64,000 nucleotides of DNA from Kappaphycus alvarezii (GCA_002205965.3 NADL03000015.1:186001-250000), one strand, 5' to 3'. Shown: positions 22,624 through 35,660, counted from the stretch's first letter. Program-made: numbers and translations. Notes: generated from the sequence alone by a model not told the origin.

Positions 22624-22652
22624 TCTGTATAAAAGGTAAGTCTACACTAGAC
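22624..22652 (+). repeat. Right direct repeat of the YR element, palindromic core
   Basis: This matches 18810-18838 with one difference and has the same GTCTACACTAGAC core (22640-22652). It marks the 5' end of the element (minus strand), directly before AT-rich flank. Confidence 0.75.
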
Positions 22653-25600
22653 AAAAATCTTGGCTAGTTTTTGTGTAATATTCAGATATATTACAAAATT
22701 ACAAAAATAAAAATAATCTCCTTGCCGATCAAGTAAAAAGCCGAGGTATTGACGATGGGACAAAGCCACCGAAAGGCTGAAGAGGTGGCGAAAAAAGGAG
22801 ATAGAAGGTAGATCAATTTTTTTTGCTATCTACTGTTCGTTGAATGAGTGCATAACGTTGCGTGTCTTGCTTTAGTGCAATTCCGTATTCAATAAGAGTA
22901 TTTTTAATACAATTTGTACCCTGTTACGGTAAAAGTAAAGTGTTGATTAAAACTCTGTAATTTTTTCCTTCCGAGAGGAGACCAGACCAACAAGCTGGAA
23001 ATGAACACGAGGAAGAGTAATAACAACTATCATTAGCTGAGCGAGTGAACTCAGAACTCAAGTAATGCTAGACCCAACTACAGGCTGACGGCTTCCAACT
23101 GATAACGCAACCATTTTCTGCTGATTGGTCTGATATCCATGATTCTGAAATATCATTGAGAGAGAGCACAGGCACTATAGTAGTATAGATGTGACTGCAC
23201 TTCTTACGGGATAGAAGTTGGAACAGAAAGATGTTCATTATCACCTACGAGAAGAAATAGAAGTTAATATTTTGCACTGTCCTTAAATGGAACTTTCAAC
23301 AAAGAATTCAATTAACTACGAAGAATATGTTCCTATCAATTTCAAGTTAAAAAATCCTCCTATTTTCTCAAAGATACCAATTGTCCTAATTTTTAAAGTC
23401 ATACAGGACATGCATGCTTTAATCCTCTACCTAAATTGTGTTACATACGACCCTTACAGAATGATAAAGTAGAGAGTATCATTCTAAAGTTTTATTTTTT
23501 CTATTTTGTTACATATTTTACAGGCTACGTTAATATTCTAAGAAAATTCAAAGTTTATAGCAATAAAATCATTTTTTGCCAGAGAATAAAGGGCTGAAGT
23601 TGTCACATGGTTGCTTTTTTTGGTACTACAAACATATCATAGAGAATCTTTAGCCATTTATTTAGTTAGGATTGATAAATGATGGTATTTATAGCGGACA
23701 AAATAGTTGGATACCGATATCTGTATTTCTATATTTTACTAAGTAAAACAATCGTTTCGTAAAAAGCTTTAAGAATTTAAATACTTTTACATACGCGTAG
23801 AGGATAATAAAGCGTAGAAAAACACTGTAAATAAGGGGTTTAAAGCTTCACTTCACCTTTAAAGTGGTTCCACAATACAAATAGAAATTTAGATTCTGTA
23901 CCCGGACAATTATACAATTGACAAACTTTAACAGTAAGTTCGCAGAGAGATCGCCCCTGGTGGTTTCACAAGTGAGAATCAGACGTTTTTTCATTCTTAT
24001 GATTTTGAACGACTGTCAGGCCAAAATATTTCATCTTTTGCCTTTTTGTACCTTGTTAGTAGGCAAAAATACGTTATCGGTATTTATAATTCCCTTTTAA
24101 TCTGAATAAGATTAGCCTTCTAAAATAAAAAATTATATAATAATCCTTGTTTCCGTCCTCCGCTGTTCAAATTGACATAATGTTTACCGTAAACATTTTT
24201 ATCTCTGAAGTAAAATATTCAGCTAATGTATCAATTACCCCTATTATGACTATAGAGTGTTAATTGAACAGAATGTAACTATTTTATCACACTATGATTT
24301 TTTGTATGGTTAAAGAATAAGAAGGTATATATTCAAAAAAGTTGAAGTATTTTGTTAATTACATTCAATTTTACTCTTTCCAGGATCCTGTATTCTATTG
24401 GCCCATCGTAATCAAACTAAAACAAATAAGAGCTGTATTCTAATGAAAAAAATAACTCTTGCTCAAGCTCCTAAATATGCCTTCAACTGTAAACCTCGAT
24501 CATAACAAACTTCAGAAGCATTACTACGCCACTAGGAATCCGAAAAAATTTTCCCACCTAGATATTTTACCCTTTAGTTTCAATTCATCACATGTTGTCC
24601 ACCTATTTTCTGCTGGTGGATGTTTCCACGGACGTGGCGGAGCGTGGAAAATGTGGAGCACTAAATTAAATTAAATTAAGTTCCTCATCAAAGTAGCCTT
24701 GAGCCGCGTGCATATGGTTTTACTCTGACATGTCTGTGTTTTACTATAGAGAACTTCTCTACATTGTATGAAAATTAATATAAAATTATAAATTCGCGCT
24801 CAAGATATATGCCTTTCATAAATTTTATCAATATTTAATGAATAGTTCTGGAAGGATTCAGTTAACTGGCCTCATAAAATTTTTTGTGAGTACTTTGGCC
24901 TTGGTCCGCTTCATCAATTGCTTGATGTTAGTTTAATATATGATACTGCAGCATGTTTCGAAAGAATATTTTTCCAATATGGCCAATAAATGGTAAACAT
25001 TACCAAAAACTTATCCTCAATTGTGGAAAATACGGTAGTTCGCCTGCAGTGATCCTGTTTCTCCCTATTAGATCAAATGCCTATTAATACGATTTATAAA
25101 TGCCATAATGGGGATCCAGTACATATATTAAGGTAGGATTATCATTATCTATTCAAAACTGTAAGACTCTGAATTACTTCCAGGTTCTCGAGAACAAAGA
25201 TAAGAAATGTTTGAAATGATGAACGTATGATTTCCTGACCGGTTTTGTGTCTATTTTTTTTGTCTGTATACTTGGTTAAGATGATTTTTATCTGATCTGG
25301 TGTCTTGCATATAACCATATTACGTATTTTTCTACCAAGTTTCTATATTTTGTATCCGGTAAATTTCTTTTGCATAATTCAATGATAGATACCTTTGAAA
25401 CGCGGATTACCTTTCAGGTGTGTTAAAAAACTTTTAGAATATATTTGCAAAAACGTAAAGCACACTCTACAGTCGCAAAAAAACATCTTGCTTTCACGGT
25501 GAAAATCTTCAAATTAAGCACAAAAATCTGAATTTTTACTTTTTTACTTTTTTCCAGTTTGCGGTTGGTTGTTTTCTTTTATGTAACAGGTCAAGTCAGC

Positions 25601-28600
25601 ATTATCATAATGATTTTTTTGGAAAAATATATTCGCGTTGAAGTGAATGGCGGTGATCAATAGAAGAAGAGTCATGATGTACCAAAAGTTTTAAACAGGG
25701 CAGAAGTTTGATTTAGAATTTTGTGGGCTATGTTATCGTAAGGTAGAAATCTTTGAATAATTCAGGCTTTTTAATAAAAAAAAATTATTTTCTATGGCTT
25801 GTAATAAATTCTCTGCCTTCCCTTTGAAAAAACTTGGTGCTTAATATACTTAATCTGACAAATACAAGTTTGCACCTTTCAATATTGCGTTCACGAAATT
25901 ATCACAATATGACGCAAGAATCATATGATATAATTATTTAAGAGTAGGTAGTATAAGTTGTACTGTTGCATTTCGGTGAAATTCAGAGTCGAAAGTGTAA
26001 GTCAGAAGTCTACTACCAATGGGCTTCGAAAATTATTCTTAACAGTCATCCTTTCATTTTATCCCTCATTACCTACTACATATGTATTTATGTAAATCAT
26101 TTTAACCCATTCGTTTTCTACTAGTGAAAGGCAAAGAAGAATTATAGCACACATATATATATGTTCAGTTCTCTAACTGAAGTTTGAAAAATGTTACAAC
26201 CCTTTTAAAGATTAATTTGAAGTAACGGCTAAGAATTATATTACATTACTCTCTCCGAATGCGCTAGTCAAGATATTTCTCCCACATTCTAATAACTTTT
26301 GCATAAACTTAGCGTATTAAGTTCCGTCTGTTGTATCATTTAACGTGAAAGGGGCTGTGAAATAAGTGTATATGGAGAAGATTTCCATGAAAGCCCATAA
26401 TAGAGTAAATGTACGTTTCAGTAACTGATTTGTGTAATATTTGACATGAAACTTTAGTTCATGCTCCAATTTTAGAAATAGATTAGATGAACATGTATGA
26501 AGGATATAACATTTCAACGAAAACTCAATATTTGGATAATTTATATCCAACTTCCACTCATCTTTTTAGAGGTTTCCACGAAATAGATGAGGTTAATGAT
26601 GCATTAAATGATGGCGAAAAATATTTCTGGCACGAAAACTTCGTTAAAATCTACACTTTTCAAAAACGTTTATAATTGAATTATCGTATTATGTTTCGAA
26701 TCGGAAACTTACATATCACACTCAAGATTATACACACGTTCAAATTTTAATATTCTATTAAAATTTAGTATTCTATTAAAATTTAGTAGAAGGATGATGG
26801 GAGAACCTCAGTGGTTTAGGTATGAACGCCAATCTCAAAAAAAATTAGTTTCTCAATAGTGCTTAACCTAAATAAGTCGCTTTTTTACTCATCATTAAAA
26901 TCTTTTTATCATTTATCGTAGCCAAATTTTGTCCCTCAGCCGTACATGGCGTCTCGGAAACATTTGCTTCTCCTCCAATTTCCAAACTCCAAATGAATTA
27001 CGCTAAATTTAGCTTTCTCTTGGAACTGTCTATGAAATAAGGCAAAGATGTAAACTCTGTAAAATGCATCATATGCTTAAGGCCTAAAGCTAGTACATGA
27101 AAATTTCTCATAGATATAAAGTAAAGGATAACTTCATGATATAATACTGATCAAGACAAAGGCATAAAGTGAGGTTATCAGGCGGTAAAACTATGATCAG
27201 AGGTTGAAAATTGTTAACAAGGCAACATACCCACTGAAATTGGGGACTAACTAGGAGCATATGTATATTCTTGAACTTTTTTTGTGTTCTCTGCCGTAAG
27301 AATTAAACTACTGGTCTGAAGCTTCGTCTTTTTAAATAGAGCAGCAACCAACAGTTGAACAATTTACTACCTTTTTGCGCTCAACTCCCCACAAGATTTG
27401 ACATGAGTATACTCTTATCGCCTTTCATGAGTACCTACACAAAATTTTTCATTCTTCAAGCATAAATAGACTAACAAATCACCCTTCCACTAGAACAACT
27501 GAGTTCATAGTGGGTATTTTCTGCTTTGAATACCGCCCAGAAGAATTAGGAAAGTGCGGGCTACATCCATTTCTTTATCAGTCTGTGGCTTTATACGAGA
27601 AGATCCTCTTTCTTGACTTTGAATTTCTTGTATTACCTCTTCTTTTATGTCTTAATTTAAGGATTAACAGACAAAGACGAATTATTAACATATTCTACTT
27701 TGATCTCGATCAGCCAGTGGTAGGGATCGGGTATGTGACAAGTACTGCAATTTCGTTGCCCAATATCTTCCTGTTAACGGCGTATGTCATACTAAACTGA
27801 GTAAAAACGCAATTAAATAGCTTCTGCAATAGCATACAGGATTTATAGTAGCTAACTTGCTTTGATCGAAACAATACTTCACAAATGATCTTTAAAGGTT
27901 GTATGTTAACGTTCCTACCATCCCTTCTGCCCTTTAAGTCTCCAGTAGGGGGTTTTGCAGGACTTCCTTTCATTTCCATACCCTTCATAATTTGTAACTA
28001 ATATAAGATGCCTTAATGGCTGTCGTAATGTCATAGAAGATCTTCTTTGCCAGTCTGAATGAAATGATGACCTACATCTCGACTGACCCCATTACAATGT
28101 GACAGTACGCTTTATATGCCCAACGAAATCTTGCAGTCAGTGATTTTTAAATAATTTGTAACATACTTCTATGCAGTCATGAATTTCCTGAAGCAGCCCG
28201 CCAAAGTCGATCTAAAACTATTAGAACAATCACATAACTTTTCCGCACCGTTTCTGTGGTATTCTGGAACCAAAGAATGGTGCTAAAAACCTTTACAGGA
28301 AGCAAAGTAGTACATTACGTTATCGTAAACTCTGGTATACCAGAATCGATATCTTCATAAATTTTTTTGGGTTACTTGTCGAAATATCACAAAGAATTAT
28401 GTCCAAATGTCAGACAGAATCATACGAAGAAAGCCAATATACCAGCATGGTCCAAGGGGCTGCGTAACGCGCAGTACATCTAAATATCTTATCTTTCTAA
28501 AGATTAAACTTCCTTTCATTCCATCAAATTGACAATTTTCCCTTCATTATCTCCTCATGAAACTTTTCTTCAGAAAAATAGCGGTACATCCGGATGGTGT

Positions 28601-28960
28601 AGTTTTAACACATATAAATTATAGTATGCCAATTAGACAGATTTTTCGATTCGCTACGTTATATTTTACGCTCTACCTGTTCCATGTATGTCCAATGGTT
28701 AGGAGGGAAGTTATTCAGTGAAATTTACGCTAGGAACTTTGTTTACAAACGCAGCACAGAAGGGCTAGTGACTAAAAGACTGAGAGCTGGAGTGATCACG
28801 TAAGTGAGGAGAGAATGGGAAAGGAAAGGATAAGACAGGGAAAGAGTGAGCACACCCGCGCGGCTTGACTGCTCGTCTCCTAGTTGCCTTTCCGGTACCA
28901 GAAGGCTTTTATATGCGCCCGTTTTCTTTTCGGTTGACAGCCGAAAGAGTGTGACAGAGT
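22653..28960. other. AT-rich block, right part: no gene seen
   Basis: About 6.3 kb of AT-rich sequence has no frame longer than 100 codons and no recognisable domain. It shares an exact 17-bp word with the left AT-rich part. Short purine runs and an 18-19 bp hairpin (TTTCGG-TTGACAG-CCGAAA, about 28929-28947) appear near the right border, where GC content rises and the copia fossil starts. I see no organellar gene that would support a plastid or mitochondrial origin. Confidence 0.55.
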
Positions 28961-28969
28961 GACTGATAC

Positions 28970-31900
28970 TTCAATCGCTACTGCAAATAGAGCTAACAAT
29001 ACCAAATTGAGATATTACTCCTGATGTAATAAATTCAGGCGCATTTGCGAAATTGAATTGTGAAGCATCTGCGCTTACACGTCTCGCAACAATACCATGG
29101 CGCTTCGAATTATGCAACACAATCCTTGGGTATCGGCGAACAATGTCACGACTCCATTCGGCGAACATACAATAAGATGAAGTCTCGCTTTCCCAGCTTG
29201 ACTCCCGAACATGCGCTCTCGCTTGAGGTCAAAGCTTACAACGACACGGCCAATGTCGACGGTCTGGTATCCTCAGCCCTAGTCTAAGGCATCATGCCTC
29301 GCTTGAATGCTGGCATATACCCTCTTCCCAGTCAAAATGAAGGCTTTCAAGCTATGTTTGAAGCTCTGCACGAGATAGAGAAGATTATGAAAGAACGTCT
29401 CATACAGGCGGCGCTTAAGCGGCGCACGCCGGCTGCTGCCAATCTTACGTACAAACCAGGAGATCAAGTCTTAGTCTACCGGGAGAAGTACAAGGATAAG
29501 ATAGTCAACACATGGATTGGGCCTTTTCAAGTCATATCTCAGGAAGAGAAGATTATCACGGTAGATGAAAAAGGTAGACACGGATAAAATGTTGATCAAG
29601 TCGAACCATACTCACCACCCATGGCTGCACCTGAAAACAATGCACAGAATACTAACATCTCCCAGCAGACGTACTACTTGCGGAAATACTTCCATCCTAC
29701 CGACATCCACGCACATTATTTTCATCAAAGACGTTCTGGACCGTCTGACAAGCGTAAGATCAATCCCAAGTTTACGGGAGCGAGACTCAAGGAACTTCGA
29801 GGAATAATCAACCTTGGGATGTTCAAATTTGTTATCAAACATGAACTTCCGGGCAAACCCAATTTGCAAAATTCTCGCTTCGTGCTTGCTATCAAGAACC
29901 CTGGAACCGACGAAAAAATCTTCAAGGCCTCACTATATTCCCAAGGCCACAAGGATCAGGACAAGGATTTCATCATTAATGCTGTCACTACCCTCTACAA
30001 GTACAGCTGTAGTGCAATGTGCGGTGCGCAGTTCTACTCGTCTAGGAACGGAACTCCATATGACAACGAGAAAACCAACACACATACACCAAGACCCACA
30101 GAGTGTTCGCTGTCCCTCTTTCTCTTTAAGCACCCTGCGATGCAGTATCACAGCTCGCCGACGGCGAGGAGAAGTGGGGCTGGAAGAGCTTGGTAATTCC
30201 TTGGGCGTCTGGACGCTATACTTGTCCTCCGGTTTGTAAGGCCGGACCATGGTCCGCAGAATGCTAGAAACTTGGTATGGGTCTATTCCAAAGAACCGTA
30301 GACACTAGAGTTGTAATACTGGACAAAGAAGATGTAGTAGTGTCTCAGCAGTGCTGATTATCTCTTTTGGAGATAAGTATGTTGTCACCAACGACAACCT
30401 TGAAGTTCCTATTTGTATATAGATGCCGGAGTCCGGGGCGCCAAGTGTGGGTAAATATCACAAAAAAATAACAAAAGGGGTATTATAATATTGGATAGCG
30501 AGGGGGGTATATAAAGGGGACCCGGGCGGATAAACGTGTCTATAGCCAAAGTTGCCGTTGGCAAGGTTTCTGCAAAGGCGGAAGTTGGGAGTCAAGTTCA
30601 GAGCCAACAACGGGGTGGCTGTTTAATATGGGACCTTACTGTTCAGGTAGATATAAATAATAGTCAGCTAGGTTAGGGTTATCTACGACAGCGGGGTGAG
30701 TAAAGTTAAGGTCAGCGAAGAAATGGAGATCCATGTTACAGATAAGTAAAGTCGACACTTGTTCCAATAGGTGCCTTTCACCTGCGAGAATATCAGGTCC
30801 AATTTAGAGGCCGAATGGTCCGGACTGCAAGCCCTCAAACCCTCTCGGGTGTTTATACGGTACCATGAGTAATAGTGGGCGACAAGCAAAAGTTTCCCTT
30901 ACTGCACAGTACAGTACAGTTCCTGCTGGTTAGCAGTGAATCAGATCCAAAAAATATTACCAAAATTAGCTCTGCCGATGGCAGTACAGTGTGAGCGCCA
31001 GTGCCATACAACAGCGTACGACTCATTACAAGTCTCGCAGCTATAAAAGGGTTCGAAATCTGGTCACAAGCATACACGCAAGCCACATAAAAACTGCTCC
31101 GTGATGTCTTTATAAAGCCGGTGAGGGAGTTTCATGATCTGCTCGACTTCCCTGCTGATACACTGCTGCAACTACTGATTCCGCTGTACGGTACACCGAA
31201 TGTTGGAGATTATTGCGACATCAGATTCAAAAAAAACCACAAGAAATACATGAAAATGAAAGCTACAACCTCGGATTCAAGTTTGTTCTACCGTCGATAC
31301 AACAAGAACGGCAAAAAGAACTTCAAGGTTTATCTTGAGCTGTTTTTGATTACCTGCTCCAGTTTGGAGATGAATTATTTAAGAAACTGACGAAAACAAC
31401 CGAAAAGAAGTTCGAGCCCAACCCAAGAACCTTTCATGTCCTCAAATTCGCAGGCATGCGCATTAGAAAATTGTAAAATGTTCGGGACATCTCAGTACGA
31501 CTATATAGACGATCTCAATCTACAACCAGCAGAATGCACGTTGAAAGACTTTGGCTCAGGCGGAGGCAAAATATCTTGTATATCTCACACAAGACCAGGT
31601 ACTTCGTTTCTTCTCTCTCAGATTGCTTAAATTAAAGAGATTGCATTCAATAAGAACACAGTCGATATCGTGAAAAAGATAATAATATACTTGCGGACGA
31701 CAAAGGACTCGACTCTATACTTCGTTCCCCTTGACAAATATTCAGTTCATGTCGCTGTATACACTGATAGGTCCTTCGCAAACAACCTGGATCTTACTTC
31801 TCAGCTTGGATTCATTTTATTGATAGCAGGTGATGCAGGGAACTTCAATGTGATACATTACACCACATAAAAAACCAGAAGAGTTAAAAGATCGGTACTA

Positions 31901-32270
31901 GGAGCTAAGTTGTATGCATTCGCTGATGGTTTCAACTTCGCTTTTTCGGTCAAGTATGATCTAGAAGCAATTCTCAAGAGACATGTCAAGATCCGAATGT
32001 TTACGGGTAGCAAGAGTCTTTTCGACATTATGGTTAGGATGAGACACACCGCTGAGAGGCGACTTATGATTGACGCCGCTGCTGTCCGTAGTGCTTATCA
32101 GCGCAACGAGATTTCGGATATTGACTGGATTCGTTCAGAACACAACCCGGCGGATGGACTAACCATACGTACAAAGCGCCCCGCCGTAGACAACTCGATT
32201 ACGACGAACAAGCTGAAACACCCAGTGGAACAGTGGGTTATCAAGAAAGATATCCAACGTCATGAGTAAC
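28970..32270 (+). mobile_element. Ty1/copia fossil (oomycete/fungal-like branch), 5'-truncated
   Basis: Parts are in copia order. They are the end of the integrase core (about 29000-29300), the integrase C-terminal segment (KPGDQVLVYREKYKDK, 29294-29587) and the start of reverse transcriptase (RLKELRGIINLGMFKF and NSRFVLAIKNPGTDEK, about 29700-30000). RT then continues (LLIPLYGTPNVGDY, about 31010-31600), followed by RNase H (DRSFANNLDLTSQLGFI and HNPADGLT, about 31670-32269). Gag, protease and the integrase N-terminus were not found. This branch is different from the copia elements at the two window edges. A roughly 1-kb insertion separates the two RT parts. Besides this insertion there are several breaks. 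Confidence 0.8.
30010..30990. mobile_element. About 1-kb insertion inside the copia fossil
   Basis: Copia RT coding similarity stops near 30010 and resumes near 31000. The inserted block has a TATATAAAGGGG box (about 30507), a GGCGCCAAGTGTGGG word (about 30440) of a kind often found at LTR borders, and GTAC-type words near its right end (30901-30920). It may be a solo LTR or a partial element. No coding domain was seen and its exact ends and target duplication could not be set. Confidence 0.45.
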
Positions 32271-32379
32271 GTCTTGACAAGTCAAGCAACTGAAAGTTGG
32301 GGAACTGTTCTAGCGTCAGGCAGTCGACTGGACAGCTGTCGTAAGAATACCCTAAATTAACCCGCCGTTGACGCAAGTT

Positions 32380-33135
32380 GCTCCACAAAGTTTCTGGACA
32401 GTATTTAGACCGCCCCGCCACTTGCCACTCCAGTAAGTTCCGTGGGCTAAGTGGGAACATCAGCTGCAATATAATGCTTCAGTCGTCATCGTCTGTGCGC
32501 GGTTGGCGGCTTCTCCCCGACTCCCAAGTCCCGTTTTACGGCAATCAACAGTATTTAGAAGGCAACCCTTGTTGCCAGGGATACACTGGTTCTTTCAGAG
32601 TATCCCTCATACATGATAGAAGGGATGGAATAGCCGGCACAATGTCGCAGTGAAGGTATTTGGCCGACAAGTGTTCAAATCAGCAGGACTCGGCATGCAA
32701 TATGAGGATAAATACTTACCTCCCGGGCTAAATGCATGGCCTGCTGACATCCTAGTGCACCAGAGGCCTGACGCCATCAACACCTCGCCGCCTCTCCCGT
32801 TGGCGTACGATTTCACAGTAACATCGGCATCCCAACAGGGGTTCATGTCCGTTGGACCGCGACAGGCGCGCGCCGTTGCCAATGCCGCGGACCTCCGAAG
32901 GAGTAGGGAGCTTGCAAGCAAAGTAGCAGCCATTCCTTGTAAAGCCCTACCAGGACTACCGAAGTTGGGATCGGAGTATGTGCCATCAGCATTCGTCCCG
33001 CTTGGATCGCCGTCTGCGACGACATCGAAGGTAATCGACGAGTACGCGGCCGTTGTTGCAAACCGTAGCGGCTGTTCGACGGGAGGAGTGAAGAATCGGC
33101 GTTACCAGCTTAGTCCTGCGATTTGGTCGACGTGA
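32380..33135 (+). pseudogene. LINE C-terminal coding fragment
   Basis: The 161-codon frame 32650-33135 has the LINE signature WPADILVHQR followed by LAYDFTVTSA (RPADIL...FDVTVTSP in relatives) and a GFMSVGPRQARAVANAADLR region typical of the C-terminal tail. Upstream, down to about 32380, fragments in other frames look like the same protein. It is truncated: no reverse transcriptase precedes it, because the copia fossil ends at 32270. The minus-strand frame at 32607-32933 is a shadow. Confidence 0.65.
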
Positions 33136-33317
33136 GCCGCGTCGGTAACATGTCGCACCCCATACACGCAGAGTTTAGCCTCCCTATTCAAATCTAAATT
33201 TTTAAGGTTGTTACAGCAGGGTATTCAGAGACTTTGCATGTTGCATCTGCATTTTACGTTGGTAAATAAGGAGCCTGATGGAGGGGTCTAGTACAAATGT
33301 TCTGGGGAATCCTTACG

Positions 33318-33640
33318 TTGTTTCAATGATTGAAAAAGAAGCTTGCCTGTTTTCCAAAGTGCATCAAAAAATTGGAAGTTGGCTCGGGGATATAAGTAAG
33401 AAAGCGGTGTTAAACGGTTAAAGATTACTGGAAAGCTGGCTTGAGACCAGCTAGCAGGCAGGCCACATTGGAAACGGCAGCCGCCGCAGCGCGCCTTTGC
33501 GTGAATATCCTGCAAACCTTGCCGATGCTGTTGGAGCAGACAGCAGGGTTACACGTACGGTATGTGCATTTTATTGCCAGTGAAAAAGAAGCCCATTTGA
33601 AAGGAAACAAGCTATTCAGATATTCATCGTGGCGTGCGAA
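33318..33640 (-). mobile_element. LINE 3'-end fragment (tail copy iii)
   Basis: Minus-strand reading ends GKVCRIFTQRRAAAAAVSNV then ACLLAGLKPAF, matching GKVRGIFMQRHAAATATSNA and ACLLAGLESAF of the LINE end at 50160. It is followed by a diverged copy of the shared tail (CCAATTTTTTGATGCACTTT, 33376-33318). Orientation is opposite to the LINE fragment that abuts it. Confidence 0.65.
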
Positions 33641-34779
33641 GACTTAGAATATGCGAGACGCAAGGAGGCGGCAAATCGGTTCAGATGTTTCGACGAAGGC
33701 GCAAGAAGGCAGCAGTGTGATACGTAGGATGCCTCGCAGGGCCAATTCTTGCCTTTTGTATCGGGTGGAACCATGATGCTCGGGAGCCAAGTTTTCGTTC
33801 AGTAAGTCAATTGGATAACGTTGTACGGGCAGAATGGGCTACAGTTTGCAAATGTGCACTGTGAGAGCGCGACCAGAGTTTCTAGCCCAGCAAATTGAGA
33901 CAAGTTCAGTGTAATGCGTTTTCCAGTTGAGAGGGAAGCTTTACTAACAGGAAACAATCTGTACAGTCATTGCTCGTGGCCTGCACTATGGTGATCATCT
34001 TCACGAGTTTTATTTCCACTGTCAGATGCTGCGCTGTGTTGGTCCCAGTCATTACATCTGCGAGGCATGAAAGGACGATGCATGGGTTGCGAAGAAATGA
34101 GAAAAGTGCTGGTTGTAGAGGTAACGCAGGTTGTGCAATATAGTTTGGTTAATGCTGTGTAGTCAAGGAGACTTCAATCGGCCATCGTTTATGGAATGGG
34201 AGGAGCATTTGAAGTTGAACATCTAATGCTCCAACGGCACAGTTCAACTTTACTTACGCATTTATTTCTTTTGGGGGTGATGCATAGCGCAAGGGCAAAG
34301 GGCGCTTTAGTTGCAAACGCTCGACATATCACTCATCACGCGCATGTATTCCATTTGACGCTATCATTTTCATGCATGACGTGTTTGTCAAACATCTTTG
34401 CTGCACTGTTATTTGAACCCATTACGGAAATCCTGCGTTGGGCGGCGAAGAAATCGCCAGCGATACCCTCAACATAGTGCGATTATACTGTACTGTATAG
34501 TCGGCGAGAGACGACTCGCACAAATGGGCCCGGGGGAGATTCCACCGTGATTTGAGTTTTTGTACATAGAGTTTACATGTGTGATGTTTCTTTGCTTTTA
34601 ATTTTTTCGGGCGCATTCTCTTGCACCAAAATACAAATAACAGAATACAGAATACAAACTGGCCGGATGACGGTACATTGTCATTTTGAAATGCGAGTGT
34701 ACAGTACTGTACTGTACAGTAGTTATTCTATGGATACAGTACTAGTCCGTAGAATTCCGTAGTACGTACTTCCCTATTT
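33641..34779. other. No recognised gene
   Basis: This stretch holds a 93-codon plus-strand frame at 34196-34477 without recognisable features and two copies of the GTAC-type word (34484-34500, and 34697-34721 with three overlapping units). No domain, RNA or terminal repeat is convincing. Confidence 0.4.
34697..34721. repeat. GTACAGTACTGTACTGTACAG palindromic cluster
   Basis: This is the longest uninterrupted run of alternating GTAC-type words in the window (25 bases). It is self-complementary over most of its length and has a further TACAGTACTAG 15 bases on. Confidence 0.6.
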
Positions 34780-35660
34780 TTATCGATAAAGCACTATCCA
34801 GTATATCCGCAAAGGACCTTTTGTTAATCGGGGCGTCGAGAAGATGGAAACCATTTCATTAGCAGTCAGAGGGAGGGACATCGTTGAGAGGGCAGCACGG
34901 TCCGGAGGTTCAGATAGAATGTGGGGCCGGAAAATCTGCGTTTTCCGCGCGTTGACAAGCAACCAACAGGCCAGACCTTCTCGCGCGAGGAGGCGAAGCG
35001 CTCGCCGGAGACCATCGAGGGTTCTCATGAGCGTCCCGTTGTCTGCGTTCTATTGGCATGGGGCGACGCCGCTATGCTCAGCTATCGTAGAAATAAGCGG
35101 CAGGATCGTGAGCGAGATTAACAGCACACTGCATGGTTGCCCTGGTCGGTACCCTGAGCAATCGGAATAATAACGTCGACTGTGAGCAACCTTAGATCAT
35201 GTTGAAAAATCGGGCAGGTTAGATGCGAGAGAGAGTAGACGGCTCAGCATGTTAAACGCGTTTTGGGCGTTGAAGAGGTCGATGGCCACATGGGGGGGCG
35301 CGGAGACACGGCGTACCATCGTACTGGAGTCGTGAACGGTGCTGTCCATCGCAGCTTTGATACCATTGACCGTTTGGAAGGGGCCAAGGAAGTTGCGAGA
35401 ATCGTCAATGGCGGTGGGCAGCGGCGTCTTACTGACGATTCCGGGCAGGACCGAGTCTGCAGCGATGTTCCGGCCTTAGGTGAGTTTCAAGCGGCCTTGG
35501 TCGGGGCCAAGCAGTCCAGGCGGCTCCATCTGAAGATCAAACAGTGCATTTGGTCCGGCAAATCAGGGCATTTAAACCTACCGTCATGCGCACTGAGCTG
35601 GCCGAGAAATTCGACGGGTTTACCGATGCAGGCTGAAATCTGTGATGCATGAAAGGGCGG
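34780..35660 (-). pseudogene. LINE reverse transcriptase fragment
   Basis: On the minus strand, a segment with FNAQNAFNML (the D..NAFN..R box of LINE RT) lies near 35270, AQGTDQGNH (QGDPLGP in relatives) near 35140, and ALRLLAREGL followed by LLVNARKTQIFRP (GL.LN..KT box) at 35028-34900. There are several frame changes and stops between these boxes. The catalytic YADD box is not intact. The plus-strand frame at 35263-35652 is a shadow. This may be another part of the same minus-strand LINE that ends at 33318, but the pieces do not join continuously. Confidence 0.6.

Larger units (their letters stand above)
18580..22652 (-). mobile_element. DIRS-order (PAT-like) tyrosine-recombinase retroelement
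   Basis: Read on the minus strand, the parts are gag-like (about 22550-21850), reverse transcriptase (about 21860-20830, with LLSLDIRKGYRHL, LAYLDDFLIALH and LGLTRNPKKGEW), RNase H (about 20750-20150, with AAIHSDAADVGYGG and LLLHVDNQAV, then FADALSRRFPRGDL), and a tyrosine recombinase (19774-18833). This order is that of DIRS elements, which have no DDE integrase or protease. The ends carry direct repeats (18810-18838 and 22624-22652) instead of LTRs. All parts are present, so the copy is nearly full length (about 4.07 kb), but several breaks in gag, RT and RNase H make it a fossil. It sits inside AT-rich DNA and is clearly GC-richer. Confidence 0.8.

Noticed and set aside
15160-28960. Organellar origin of the AT-rich block
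   Set aside because: No plastid or mitochondrial gene fragment could be recognised, so composition alone is not enough.
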